64,000 nt of DNA from Cyanophora paradoxa (lineage: Eukaryota > Glaucocystophyceae > Cyanophorales > Cyanophoraceae). Shown here piece after piece: positions 21,226 through 34,300 of this stretch (its first letter is position 1; every line of letters begins with the position of its first letter). The translations under genes and the position numbers were made by a program. The notes beneath the pieces are model-generated. The model was not told the DNA's origin. It ran no database searches and was given only the letters and a program-made list of their open reading frames with translations. Location: the NCBI GenBank assembly GCA_004431415.1, contig QPMI01000048.1:62001-126000 (forward strand), written 5' to 3'.

Positions 21226-22590
21226 CGCCGCGGCGCCGGCCCCGCCTGCCTCCGCTGCACGCCCGTGCGCCCGACCCGCCCACCCGCTCGCGCCGCCCGC
21301 TCAGCCGGCCGCGCAGGGCGGCGGGCGCAGCGCGGCCGGCGTCGGGGGCGGGGCGCTGGAGCTCTTCGGCGCCGCCCGCAGCGGCCCGCGGCGGGCGCCT
21401 CGTCGCGCCCGTCGCGCTCCCGGCGCCGGCGCGGTCGGCCGCGCGGCGAGCGCAGCAGACCGTCGGACCCGCCGCTCCGACCTCGATCCCTCGAGCCCGT
21501 GCGCCGCGCCGCCCCGCGCCCCTCGCGGCGCCGGGCCGAGCGGGCGCCGCGCAGGCCCGGGCCCCCGGCGAGCTCGTCGCGGGCAGCTTCGCCAGCGAGC
21601 GCGTCGTGTGCTCGCACTGCCCAGCGGCCCCCGGTCCGCGCCCACTCCCGCCCTTCCGCCCCCCCCCCCCCCCTTCCCTCCCCCCGACTCTTCCTCACCC
21701 CGGTACCCCCGCAGGGGCCGGCCGCGCGTGTACCCCTCCGCAACGTCGCGCCGCCGGCCCGCGCGGTCCGCTTGCTGCCGCCGCCGCCCCTCCGCCCCGG
21801 CCGAGCGCGCCGCAGCCGGCGGCCGTGCATCCGGGCAGCGCGCGCAACGAGGCCCGCGGCAAGGCGCCCGCCAAGCCCACCAAGGTGCTCCGCTGCGCGC
21901 CCCGCGGGCGCGTGCCCCGCCGCACTGACGTCCCTGCCCCCGCTCTCCCCCGAGCAGGCTGTACCCCGGCACGACGCCGCTCCCCTGCGGCGGGAGGAGC
22001 CGCGGAATGAGGAGCGGCGACACGAGTTCGCCTGCGCCCTCGACGCCAGCGCCAGAGAGGCGCCGGCGGCCTCGGCGCAGGCCTCCTCCGCCCCCACGCC
22101 CGCCAAGGTACCCGTTGCTCCGCCGCGCGCCCCGCGCGCCCCGCCGCGCCGACGGCCGCCGCAGAGACGACGCTGGTGGGGCGGGGCGGCCACGGAGGGC
22201 TCAGCGCGGGCCCCGCTCGAGGCGCCGCGCGCCGCCCTGCGAAGGGTCTCCCGCGCCCAGCGTGCCCGCCCTGCCCCGTAGCCCTGCACCGGCCCCGCGC
22301 AGGCCAGCAGATTGAGCGAGGCTCATGCTGGCGCAAGGAAATTCGGATAGCGCGAGAGCTAGGGTGAGGATGAGTGCACGTGCTTCACTTCCAATGTATC
22401 CAATGTAAAAGTTGCAAGCGCACTGGCGCTGCACGTGGGGGATGCTCATAATAAAGAGACAGAGCCGCTGAAAGGCGGGAGAGGCGGGGGAATGGTCGTC
22501 TACTGAATGGTCGGGATGGTACACGGCTAAAACAAAAAGAGAGTGCATACTCGGGTGGTTTGAACCTACAAGTTGCGGGAGCACATTGCC
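21226..22590 (+). repeat. U2: 3' part of the GC-rich U unit
   Basis: Continues U1 after the retroelement. Conserved blocks are APGELVAGSFASERVVCSHC, PLRNVAPPARAVRLLPP, the acidic exon AVPRHDAAPLRREEP.. ALDASAREA (21958-22107, after a GAGCAG acceptor) and a last block ending LRRVSRAQRARPAP-stop (stop near 22280). The non-coding tail (22290-22590) matches, inverted, the outer end of U6 (45600-45850). Confidence 0.6.
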
Positions 22591-23196
22591 CCCGCAGGCA
22601 ATATTTAACGTCCAAATGGTATTGGCATTAAAATTAAATGCAATACTCGATGTCTTGTGTATACGTACTCGTCTAAATACTGTGGCGCGTCTTGCATTTA
22701 TTTTGTTTGCACCACGTGTTTAATCTGTCTCATCTTTTTTTAAGGACCGACGGGGGCGAGCTCGAGGCCCGCAGCCAGGGGCGGCGGAGGCGGGACCGCC
22801 GGCGCCAGGTTAGCGAAAAGTCGGAGATGACACGCCCGTCGAGCTCGACATGCCCGCTCTTTGCGCCTCAAGGTCCTATAATAGAAGGTAGCCACTCCGC
22901 CGAGGATCCGCCTTGCGCTACGCGTCGCAGCGCCCTCGAGCTTAGTGACCGCCACTCCCCCTCGGCGTAGCTCGTTCTTTATGCATCATTATAATTAAAT
23001 CATTTTTTGCAAGAATGGAGGTCGCATTGATACACCGCGGCACATTATAATTATATAATCAATCTCACGGTTAGGACCGTAGGATCCAAAGGCCCCCAGC
23101 ACCTCCGGATCCGATCACCAAGGGAAAGTACGTATACAGAATTTGAACCCAGGCGATGAATTCTGAATTCTGAATTCCGATTGCGATGTAGCCGAT
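22591..23196. other. Intergenic, no gene seen
   Basis: AT-rich DNA with short GC-rich islands (22740-22960). ORFs here lack splice or codon support. Contains the direct repeat gaattctgaattctgaattc (23159-23178). Confidence 0.6.
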
Positions 23197-24319
23197 CTAG
23201 ATTTTCATTTCAAAAAGTGCTTCGTAGTGATTACACCGAAAGGCAATACGGATAGGCTCAATTCCATCTAAGTCTTTTGTTTTCGTTGAGTATTTAGTCA
23301 AGAGTGTGTAGCCTCCGTCAATGGTTTTGCTTGGGCTGTACAGCCAGATCGGCTGCTTGAGAATGAAGGACAAAATGCGAAGCTCAAGTTCGCCTCCTGA
23401 TCCGATCCTTGCATTAGAACGTATACGTAGATGGGAAAAAGAAGGAAGTCATGTACAGAAAAAAACCCTTACCCCAAACTTTCGGTTTGGAAATCTTTCT
23501 TGCATACTCGGTAGGTGTCATGACCCTGCCGTCTTCGAAGGGAACCTTATCATTCTTCAGGAAGTCTAGAATCTTAAAGTCGTCATTGCCAGTTGTGGCG
23601 GCCTGTTTCACAATGTCTCCGATCCGCGTCCTCAGCTCGTTGGCGATGGCGAATAACACTGGGCTGAACGCGTCCAGAGCATTCGGGAGGCAAAATACTA
23701 CGCCCTGCTTAACAGGTAGCTTCGCTTGGCAGCAAGCGTTGAAAAGGCAATCCCCGTCTCCTGCATTCCTGTGATTTTCATGATCATTACTCAAGGAGCT
23801 CCAAGTTTATAAATTTCGTTTGCGTACTTCACAGAGAACAAATCTGTCCTTGTCGACCCTGGTTTCTCCGGTTCCACATACGAAGACCCCATGAGAAGAA
23901 AAACGAGATCGCTTAATTCCTCCTCAGTCATAGACTGCCGCTCAACTGCGCGTACGCATGCACGTGCATTGCAACTTAGCCAACAGCGCAAATGGCTCAT
24001 TATCATGATCATCGAATCATAATCATCGGTTACAGCACGTACCATCGTAGTCATCGGTCTTTGTGGGTTTGCCGTTGACAAACTCGTAGGCCAAAATGCT
24101 GGCGCTGATCTCAGCTTTCACCTCATCTGTTAGTTCCGGGTGGACTCCCAGAATCTCGTACAGATGAGCTGAGGACAGCGATTGCTGAGACACCGGCTGC
24201 AGGATCGACCGCGAGTCCCCAATACCGATGCTAGCCTCGGGATGGATACGTGGAAGGACCGCTACGGGAGGCGCTGGCCCAGTCGACGTACGCGGCGACG
24301 TGCGACGTTTACGGGCCAT
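23197..24319 (-). CDS. OTU-domain cysteine protease (predicted deubiquitinase), four exons
   Basis: Exons 24319-24043, 23945-23828, 23768-23473 and 23396-23197 join in phase (GTACGT, GTACGC and GTAAGG donors) to give 296 residues. The OTU signature NAGDGDCLFNAC places the nucleophile at Cys139 with the Asp-Gly-Asp turn. WGGELELRILSFIL matches the conserved W-G-G-x-x-E-L strand, and CNHYEALFE gives the catalytic His287 near the C-terminus. OTU enzymes hydrolyse ubiquitin or ubiquitin-like conjugates. Residues 1-92 are a variable extension starting MARKRRTSPR, a possible nuclear signal. The ATG at 24319 is chosen because the four-exon frame starts cleanly there and each upstream tandem repeat keeps an equivalent ATG. 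All introns are short (60-97 nt). Confidence 0.88.
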
Positions 24320-27300
24320 CGTCCTGCACCTTCGCGCGAACGTGCCCCGCGCCGGAGCCAACAAGAGTGCAAGTGCTGTTTCCAGCGTTGTGCGACGCCC
24401 GCAAATTTATAGAAGGTCCAGCACTAGCCGTCCCGCCTAATTCTGTAAGCAGCCTAAGCGGATCGCGATCGGCGGAAGTACCTGGAGCTCGATGCCGGCG
24501 GACAGCTAATTATAATTCTTCGGCGACAATTCTGGGTTTTGCATAACACGGGACGCTGGAGGCTGCATCGGCACAACCGGGTTAAAAGTTTCCGCCGGCG
24601 GGCAACGCCGGCGAAATACAACAATGGCTTACAGCAACCGATTGTTAGGAATTTCGCCGCCGCGCGCTTGGAGTTCTAAGAGTGCTTCCAGCCATGTGAC
24701 CCGCGCCCCAGCTGCCGTCCGCCGAGTACACGTCCCGGCGTCGACAAAAGCGTATACGTGTATACTTTCGTAGGCATGCGCAAGCTTGCGCAGTCGGCCC
24801 GAGTCGCTGAGCTCAAAGACCGGCGTAATTCCGTAATGCTTTAGCATTAAATTATGCAATTACCGTGGTTTATATTAACGCGGTAGAACCTGGCACTCCG
24901 CTAGGCGAAATTCCCCGGAGCCGAATAACCGGGGGTACAAACTTCTCTGAGGCTTGCCAAAGGTTGCATGGCCCAGTGGGGCAGTGACAGGGGGCGTAAT
25001 GCATGCATGCATATGGGGCGACTCGCAGCAGAGCATTAAATAGCGCGGCGCCAAATGAACGCGGTGCGGCAGGATTGCGGCGCCTGGGGGCTCGCTTCGC
25101 CCTGGTCTCTCGAAACGACGGTTCTGCGATCGATATCAGCGCGTGCATTTGGTACCGCTTCATTACGTGAGCGCGTTATTTCAATGTTACACGGTTTGTG
25201 AAACGCGACGATTCCGGTGTCACTTGTTACTATCAGGTGTGAGACGTACAGATTCCGGCCCAGTCGACGCGGTTCGCGGCGACGTGCGACGGTTTCGTTT
25301 ACGGTCCATCGTCCTGCAGCTTCGTGCGCACGTGCCCCGGTGCCAACAAGAGTGCAAGTGCTGTTTCCAGCGTTGTGCGACGCCCGCAAATTTATAGAAG
25401 GTCCAGCACTAGCCGTCCCGCCTAATTCTGTAAGCAGCCTAAGCGGATCGCGATCGGCGGAAGTACCTGGAGCTCGATGCCGGCGGACAGCTAATTATAA
25501 TTCTTCGGCGACAATTCTGGGTTTTGCATAACACGGGACGCTGGAGGCTGCATCGGCACAACCGGGTTAAAAGTTTCCGCCGGCGGGCAACGCCGGCGAA
25601 ATACAACAATGGCTTACAGCAACCGATTGTTAGGAATTTCGCCGCCGCGCGCTTGGAGTTCTAAGAGTGCTTCCAGCCATGTGACCCGCGCCCAGCTGCC
25701 GTCCGCCGAGTACACGTCCCGGCGTCGACAAAAGCGTATACGTGTATACTTTCGTAGGCAAGCTTGCGCAGTCGGCCCGAGTCGCTGAGCTCAAAGACCG
25801 GCGTAATTCCGTAATGCTTTAGCATTAAATTATGCAATTACCGTGGTTTATATTAACGCGGTAGAACCTGGCACTCCGCTAGGCGAAATTCCCCGGAGCC
25901 GAATAACCGGGGGTACAAACTTCTCTGAGGCTTGCCAAAGGTTGCATGGCCCAGTGGGGCAGTGACAGGGGGCGTAATGCATGCATGCATATGGGGCGAC
26001 TCGCAGCAGAGCATTAAATAGCGCGGCGCCAAATGAACGCGGTGCGGCAGGATTGCGGCGCCTGGGGGCTCGCTTCGCCCTGGTCTCTCGAAACGACGGT
26101 TCTGCGATCGATATCAGCGCGTGCATTTGGTACCGCTTCATTACGTGAGCGCGTTATTTCAATGTTACACGGTTTGTGAAACGCGACGATTCCGGTGTCA
26201 CTTGTTACTATCAGGTGTGAGACGTACAGATTCCGGCCCAGTCGACGCGGTTCGCGGCGACGTGCGACGGTTTCGTTTACGGTCCATCGTCCTGCAGCTT
26301 CGTGCGCACGTGCCCCGGTGCCAACAAGAGTGCAAGTGCTGTTTCCAGCGTTTTGCGACGCCCGCAAATTTATAGAAGGTCCAGCACTAGCCGTCCCGCC
26401 TAATTCTGTAAGCAGCCTAAGCGGATCGCGATCGGCGGAAGTACCTGGAGCTCGATGCCGGCGGACAGCTAATTATAATTCTTCGGCGACAATTCTGGGT
26501 TTTGCATAACACGGGACGCTGGAGGCTGCATCGGCACAACCGGGTTAAAAGTTTCCGCCGGCGGGCAACGCCGGCGAAATACAACAATGGCTTACAGCAA
26601 CCGATTGTTAGGAATTTCGCCGCCGCGCGCTTGGAGTTCTAAGAGTGCTTCCAGCCATGTGACCCGCGCCCCAGCTGCCGTCCGCCGAGTACACGTCCCG
26701 GCGTCGACAAAAGCGTATACGTGTATACTTTCGTAGGCAAGCTTGCGCAGTCGGCCCGAGTCGCTGAGCTCAAAGACCGGCGTAATTCCGTAATGCTTTA
26801 GCATTAAATTATGCAATTACCGTGGTTTATATTAACGCGGTAGAACCTGGCACTCCGCTAGGCGAAATTCCCCGGAGCCGAATAACCGGGGGTACAAACT
26901 TCTCTGAGGCTTGCCAAAGGTTGCATGGCCCAGTGGGGCAGTGACAGGGGGCGTAATGCATGCATGCATATGGGGCGACTCGCAGCAGAGCATTAAATAG
27001 CGCGGCGCCAAATGAACGCGGTGCGGCAGGATTGCGGCGCCTGGGGGCTCGCTTCGCCCTGGTCTCTCGAAACGACGGTTCTGCGATCGATATCAGCGCG
27101 TGCATTTGGTACCGCTTCATTACGTGAGCGCGTTATTTCAATGTTACACGGTTTGTGAAACGCGACGATTCCGGTGTCACTTGTTACTATCAGGTGTGAG
27201 ACGTACAGATTCCGGCCCAGTCGACGCGGTTCGCGGCGACGTGCGACGGTTTCGTTTACGGTCCATCGTCCTGCAGCTTCGTGCGCACGTGCCCCGGTGC

Positions 27301-27873
27301 CAACAAGAGTGCAAGTGCTGTTTCCAGCGTTGTGCGACGCCCGCAAATTTATAGAAGGTCCAGCACTAGCCGTCCCGCCTAATTCTGTAAGCAGCCTAAG
27401 CGGATCGCGATCGGCGGAAGTACCTGGAGCTCGATGCCGGCGGACAGCTAATTATAATTCTTCGGCGACAATTCTGGGTTTTGCATAACACGGGACGCTG
27501 GAGGCTGCATCGGCACAACCGGGTTAAAAGTTTCCGCCGGCGGGCAACGCCGGCGAAATACAACAATGGCTTACAGCAACCGATTGTTAGGAATTTCGCC
27601 GCCGCGCGCTTGGAGTTCTAAGAGTGCTTCCAGCCATGTGACCCGCGCCCCAGCTGCCGTCCGCCGAGTACACGTCCCGGCGTCGACAAAAGCGTATACG
27701 TGTATACTTTCGTAGGCAAGCTTGCGCAGTCGGCCCGAGTCGCTGAGCTCAAAGACCGGCGTAATTACGTAATGCTTTAGCATTAAATTATGCAATTACC
27801 GTGGTTTATATTAACGCGGTAGAACCTGGCACTCCGCTAGGCGAAATTCCCCGGAGCCGAATAACCGGGGTAC
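24277..27873. repeat. 0.98-kb tandem array carrying copies of the OTU gene start
   Basis: About 3.7 direct units (spacing 985, 978 and 979 bp), almost identical. The first unit overlaps OTU exon 1; units 2-4 lie upstream of it in the gene's own orientation. Each carries, on the minus strand, an ATG at about 25305, 26283 and 27262 reading MDRKRNRRTSPRTASTG, homologous to the OTU N-terminus, then a GTACGT donor-like site and stops. So promoter region, start codon and about 20 codons are repeated. Units differ by an 8-bp indel (catgcgca, 24774-24781) and point changes. A diverged piece continues at 28010-28070. Confidence 0.85.
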
Positions 27874-28320
27874 AATTCGGCGACAAGTGCGATTCTGGGT
27901 TCTTCAGCGACAATTGCGATTCTGGGTTCTTCATAAAACAGGACGCCGAATAATTCTAGGTCTCATCTCAATTATATGTATATCAATTAGATGCAGCTTT
28001 ATCGGCACAACCGGATTAAAAGTTTCTGCCGGCGGGCAACGCCGGCGAAATACAGTAATGGTTCACTCCAACAGCCCGTGCTCCATCGCTCGCTTTGATC
28101 GCTCAGTACTTAGTACGAGCGATCAAATTGACCGCCCCCCATGTGCTGTCGACTGTCCGAGTCAGCAGCAACAAGCTGCAGCTGAATGCACTTGGGTGCG
28201 GCGCTGAGCCAGGGCCGGTGCAGAGTGAAACCCCAACGGTGATCACTGATGATCACTTTTCGTCTTTGAATTGCCTTATTCTCGCACTCGACAACCAGCG
28301 AGCGATCTTCGTGGGTCGCA
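27874..28320. other. Spacer between tandem array and P-loop gene copy A
   Basis: Holds a decayed continuation of the array (27880-28070; cgattctgggttcttc occurs twice) and about 60 bp before the start of gene A (28260-28320) that resemble the sequence before gene B. No RNA gene or ORF supported. Confidence 0.5.
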
Positions 28321-31300
28321 ATGTTCAAGGGAAAAGATCCCGTGAGACCGGCACGGGAGGTGCACGCATACCTCCACCGCTACAGATCCAGCACGAAAAT
28401 CACGCGATCTTTTGTCGCCCAGTGCCACTGGTGCGTGCACGTGCACGTGCCACGGCACTCGCAATCTGTTCGGGCCTGCAGCTGTAGCTGCAACCCTGTT
28501 GCAAATTTTTAATTGAGCCTGGCGCACGCAGCGGAGCCTCGCTCAAGAAACGGAGCGCGTTCGTTTGCCAGAAGGACAAGACGCACGTCTTTTGCGAGGC
28601 GTGCGTCAAGTCGCTGCTCGGCGCGAACTTCGCCAAGACGCGGGGCAAGAAGCTTCCAGGGCCCCGCGTCTGCCCTGTCCCAGGCTGCGCGCCGCGCTCG
28701 TCCGTCCGGAATTACTGCACGTGTCGCCATTGCGCCGAGGACGATGGCAACGACGATACGGGGGCGGCTGAAGGTCCGCTCGCGATCGATACTGATCGCG
28801 ATCAATCAGATATCATTATAAAATGTTGCCGGCCTGACATGCACTTACCGTTGCCTGCAGCTCTCCTCGCCCTGCATGCACATGCGGCTGGGGCATGCGC
28901 AGGCGCCGGCGCAGCAGCGGACATTAACAGCGATCGCGACGAAGACAGATCCGGAGACGAGCTCGAGGTGCCCGGCTCAGAGCAGCACAGAAAGAGCCTC
29001 TCGCAATCGAAATTAACTAACACAAATATCATTGCGGCCGCAGTTATCCGCCGCCTCGGACTCGCTTAAGCTTCCGGGCTCCAAGGTGAAGACCATCCCC
29101 GAGGACGGGAAGACGTTCCTCAATGCAGCGTGCTGCAAAGTGCAGACGGCCAAGCAGCGCGCAGCTCTCGTCCGGCAGCTCAGCGCCTCGTTCTTCTCGC
29201 GCCTGGGTGGCGGGCTCGACTACACCGCCACCGTTCTCCTGCTCATGATCAACTTCCTGTTCATCATGGTCGCGGCTCTCCTCGACGACCCCACGACTCC
29301 CCGTGCGCCCTCTCGCGCTCTCGTCTATGGGCAGGCTTGTGTTCAGGCCTCGGCTTACGCATTGTTTCTGCAGTGGAAGTCGCGCAAGCCTTGAAGAACA
29401 TCTGCCTCGCGCCTCTCAAGCGCGCCGCTGAGAACGTGGGCGCTCGCTCGCTGTGGGCGCTTATCCTTGGGGAATCCGGGCACGGTTCGCTAATTCTTGA
29501 TCAGATATATATAGAGAGAAGTTTAATTCTGAGTTTCGGATTTGCATCTCACATTCTGATCATGAAACAGGCAAATCAACACTGGCGGGGGCCCTTTTCA
29601 AGCGTCATGCACCCCGCGACCCGCACTACTTAGAACAGCTTTGCGAGCGCTTCGGGATTCCCGTCGACATTCCGATGGTGCGTTAATAAAACTTATATCA
29701 TGTGACTCTACATCGATATCGACTTGCGCGTTGTGCGAATTATGGGAATCTTGTCCTGGCTAAATATGTCGCAGGCGTCTGCTTCCACGCCGGTTCCGGC
29801 ACGTGCGCGTCGCTGGCAGCTGCGATTCGATCTCGAAGGGAAAGTTGCGGCTGGGACCAGCGTCTACCTCCAGGTGTGATGTGATGTAAACTGCAGACGT
29901 ATAAATATGCAGTGCCTGCGAAATCGGTCGATAAACTGAAAATAAAGGCTGTTCAAGCATTTCTCTGCTCCAGTTGAATTCTATGGCACACATTTGCTCG
30001 GTACATCTTACACTTCTCGCCCCCGTCGTGCAGCTCGGCGTGATCGATTCGAAGTCGAAAACTACGCTGCCGCATTCCTTTGTTGAGGCGAATGGGTCAC
30101 TTCACTGCGTGCGTACATGATTTAAGCATTTTTTGTCCATCGCCGCAAGTTGACTGACTTCAATCGCAATCGATTGCAGCTACAAGTCACCACCGACAAA
30201 GAACTTTACAAGAGAAGCCCCGAGCACACCGAGAAGACGCATCGCCTGTTCTCAATCGGCACCTCGTTTTTCCGACTCTGGTGCAACGACGACGGAACCT
30301 GCTGCTTGCAGGTTCTCGCCCGGACCCTCGCAGACAAGAACCTGATCACCACGGGCGCCGGGAGCAGCGGAGAGCGCCTCCCGTTGGACGAAAGAGACAT
30401 CGACAAGGCCAATTTCGTTGGCTTTGCACGCTCTGGCTCCAGTCAAGAGCCGATCGCGAGGAAGCTCTCCTACTCGTGCAGACGAGCAACGGTTCGCGTT
30501 CTTAATTGTATAAACTTGCGCTCGCTTGCGCTTCATATTCTAGCATCATTTATTTAATCTTCTACACGGTTCAGCGCGCTTGCACTAATATACCAATCGC
30601 TGCAGGCGGCCCGCTTCGCCCTCGTACTCGTTGAAGGGAAGGGGAAGTCGGCGGAGGATGCGCCCGGCCACCTCGAGCTTCACGTCGATTCTGTGGACGG
30701 GCCGCGCGTCGGCGTCGGCAAGCTAAAGAAGGGCAACGTGGACGCTCTCGTCGTCGCCTCCAGTCCATCTTCGGTCCAGGCGGCGGACTTCTGCCCCATC
30801 TTTATGGTCAGTTAAAAGCCGTAGCCGAGTCTTTTGCTGTCCCCGAACTAAGGATCAGCTACGAACAGGTCAACTCGAAGGAAAGTCGTGAGCCGCAGTC
30901 TGGAGGCTCATCGGGCGCAGAAGCCCTTTCCAAAATCCGCGCCCAGTTCTGCAGAACGGAATCGTGGAACAAGCAGCCCCTTCCTCCGTTGGAGTACGAG
31001 AAGTTCAAAGAGTTCGACACTCAGAGGGGAATCGCTCCTTGCGGGAAGCAGCATCGATACACCACTATCGTGCCCGAGGTGCGACGTTCTGCGTTCTGCT
31101 TACGCTGCACAGCTTTCAAATATTTTCGAGCTCACTGTTCGTGCATATGTGACTTGATGCGAAGGCACTGCGGAGTTGCGGGCCGACGGACACGCCAGCG
31201 TTGACGGTTGAATGGCGTGACGCGAGCTCGCTCTGGTCTCTAATCAAGAAAGGGCTCCATCTTCATGCTGAACCGATGCCGCCGACACCGCTCTCCACAG

Positions 31301-34300
31301 ACGAGGACTCGCCGAGTGCACAGGTGATCAAGGAACGGCAGCGGGTCGGAGGAGAGATCGCTGCGTCCTTTGGTCGCGACTGCAATCATCCAGACTACCG
31401 TCGCTTAAAAACCCTCGAGCAAACGCCTGGTGCGCAATTCGTGATCTTGAAATCGAACCCAATTTTTCCGCTTTCGGCTCTTGTAATTGATGGTTTTATT
31501 TTGCGGGTGCAGCTGACCTCGCCCTCCCTGTCGACATGGTGGACCGTTTGGGCAAGCGCGAGATCTTCGAAGTGTACAGCACTGTTTCCGAGGGCGTCCT
31601 TCTGGGCCTTCGCATTGCCGGCATCATGTGAGCCTCCGGATCCCCGCGACTGATACATACACACACAATGCAAAGCGCTTTTATTTAATCACGATGGACA
31701 TTGCAGGACAGCGACGGCGTTTCCTGGACTTCTGTGCACTCCCCTGGAGCTGGAGGCGACTGGCGTACGGCGTCTGCCCGCCATCACCTTCAACCTTCCC
31801 ACTCGGCTCCCGAAGGGCCTCGACGAAATGGTTGTCATCAGCACGCCGGTGCGCACTTGAATTCGATATTCAGACCTCTGCGATTATTTCTTAGTATTCG
31901 TTTAATACTGACTGCGGGCCCGGGCCGGGTCCTAGGGTGCGAAAACCGACAGAGATCTCCCGCCGTTCGAGCAGCGGCTCGTGAACGAGTCCGCGAACAT
32001 CGACGTCGACACGGCTCTTCTCGTGGCTAAAGAGCGGGCAATGACCCACGGGACTGTGCGCTGGCGCCCCCTGCAAATGAGGGACGTCGACCGCTGCGTC
32101 TGCCTGTTTGTGACCGCTTCGGCAGGTTGGCGACCAGCTTCGGAGGGGCGGGTCGGGCGGCACGAGCTCCGCCGTCTGGCACAATTATCTCCAGCGCAGC
32201 ATGCCATTTGGTGCGCTGCGAGTTGCAATCGGCGTGGAATTAGCGCTCTATTGCTGGTAACGTTGCAGCCCGCACCTTATATTAATCATGAGCCGCGTAC
32301 ATGTGCAGTGGCCGTGTGCAATCCCGACAAGGAGACGGAGGAAGATCCTGATCACATTCAGGAGGGGGTCAGTTTTTTGACCAACTTTTATTTCGAGTGC
32401 AGCTAAACTGACATGTTTCATTTCGGCAGGCGCAGATAATTGCCCAAACACTTTGGAGCCTCGCAGAGAAGACGCTCCTGAGGGATGCAGACGTGGAATG
32501 GGAGGAGCGGGTTGAAGACTGCAAACAACGGACCCTCTGCACGGGTGCGATTCGGATCCGTCAGTCTGCTCTATGCATACGCGCTGATCATGAAGCCCGC
32601 TATCCGGCTTATAAACAGGCGGATCTTTCACAAATCCCGACGCCGCCTGGTGATTATGAGGCCACTCTAAAGCAATCTTTGGAATAAATTAACTTGTACA
32701 TTGTTGTGGCAGGCTCGGAGTTCTGTGGGAGCAACTGCCGCTTCTGACCACCGCCTCCCGCACCGAACGCCTCCTTCGCATTGTAGAGGCCTTTCGCGCC
32801 GAGCTCCCTGCGTTGCTCGAAGTTTTGAATCCGGTGCGTCGTTGCCTTTGGAAGATTATCATGATCATCAACATAATATAATTTACGATCCCGAGCATAT
32901 GCATGCTTAATATTCGCGGTCTGTATGCAGGCGGTAGCTCTCGCAGAGCTCAACAATATCCCTCTTGACATCAAGGACCTGTGCTGGAGGCATGCCGGAC
33001 AGCAGATCATTGCCCGACTCGAGCGGCTCTTTGAAGAGAGCGACACCGGTGCCCTGCCTGGGCTTTCGGGCGACGATCAAGGCAAGGGGCTGTGGCTCGC
33101 CCAGCAGAACATCGCAGCTGGGATGGCTTTGCAGCAGGCGAGCGGTATCCTGGAGCGCGCAGCGGACATCGTCGCTCGGGAGACGACTTTGCCGGCACTC
33201 GTCACGAATCGCTTCTTCGAGCTCAATCGCAATCAGGTGCTCCACATGTACAGCTGTAAATGGTCACGAGCTCCTCGAGCTCTATTCACCAACTCGATAC
33301 ATTGCAATTGCTTTCGCAGAAAGTCAAGGCCGCGTTATCGAGCGTGGGCTCCAAGAAGCAAGCAGAGGCGTTCCTCTCTTACTGGGCGAAATGCGCCGAC
33401 CCGGAAGACGGCGGACCGGTGTGCTCGGACGCTCGTTAATTTCCCCAATTTCCCACCTCACGACGAGAAACGTCGCGCAGCTCGGCAACGTCCTGGTCGG
33501 AGACCTCGTGGCGAGGGCAGTGCAGGCTCTGGCAGAGCAAGCCAAATCCGGCGAGGGAAATACGGCCACCCTTTACGACGTCCTCATCGCGTTTGTTGAA
33601 GGCGCCTCACGGCGCCACGCTGACGCCTTCCTGGTGCGAAATAAATCACCGAGCGGTTCTCATACTGGCGGGTCTATTCGCGGGCACGTCGTAATTTGGT
33701 GCGCGCAGAACCTTGAGCCACCCCCGGGACTGGGCGAAGAGGAACTGAAGTGCTGGAACACACTTACCGAGACGTTCCACTGCCTGTTCCCAATGTGCGC
33801 CGGCTGCTCTTATTATGATTAATTTTGGGTTGATTTATCAAAAACATTAATCTCGTTCCGCTTCCGAAGGCATGCGCGAATGAAGCTCCGAGTTGTCGTA
33901 CACAGCATTCTCGACAAGTGCGCAAGTTCTTAAATATAAGAACTAGCTTTAGTGCACACCGTGAAATTTGATCTTGCGACGTTGTAGAATGCTTGCTGGC
34001 GACCAAACAAAGAGTGAGCATATAAGTTTCGTCTGGGGTGCAATCAGCAGAATTCTCGCAAGCCTTGTCTTGGTGCACCAGAGTTTTTTCTTGCGTTTTC
34101 TCGTAGGCGAAATTCTATATAGCTAATTATAATCCGTGCGCTTCTCGCAGGTGGATCTCCTCCCACCCAAGCCCAACTCCAAAGCAAGACAGCCAGCATC
34201 CTTTCAGGTTCCCTATTGATATCGCTATCGCTAGTGTAAACTGGCTTTGTTCTTGTTTCGTTGCTGGTTGACGCGCTTCTCGGGCCCGGGGCATCGATAT

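Noticed and set aside
25280-25310. Upstream OTU start copies as true alternative first exons
   Set aside because: The GTACGT after the copied codons is in phase 0, while OTU exon 2 needs phase 1; splicing them together reads into a stop within a few codons.
24870-27120. Repeated ORF of 97 codons (MKRYQMHALIS...) and of 117 codons in each tandem unit
   Set aside because: Identical because the units are identical; no motif and no sign of codon-level selection. The frame homologous to the OTU start is different.
24277-27873. CRISPR array or satellite centromere
   Set aside because: Units are 0.98 kb and contiguous with no repeat/spacer pattern, only about four units, and one overlaps a gene start.
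31981-32406. Continuous 141-codon ORF through an exon of gene A (WRPASEGRVGRHELRR frame)
   Set aside because: Between copies A and B this frame changes amino acids freely, while the VGDQLRRGG frame has mostly synonymous changes, so the latter is the coding one.
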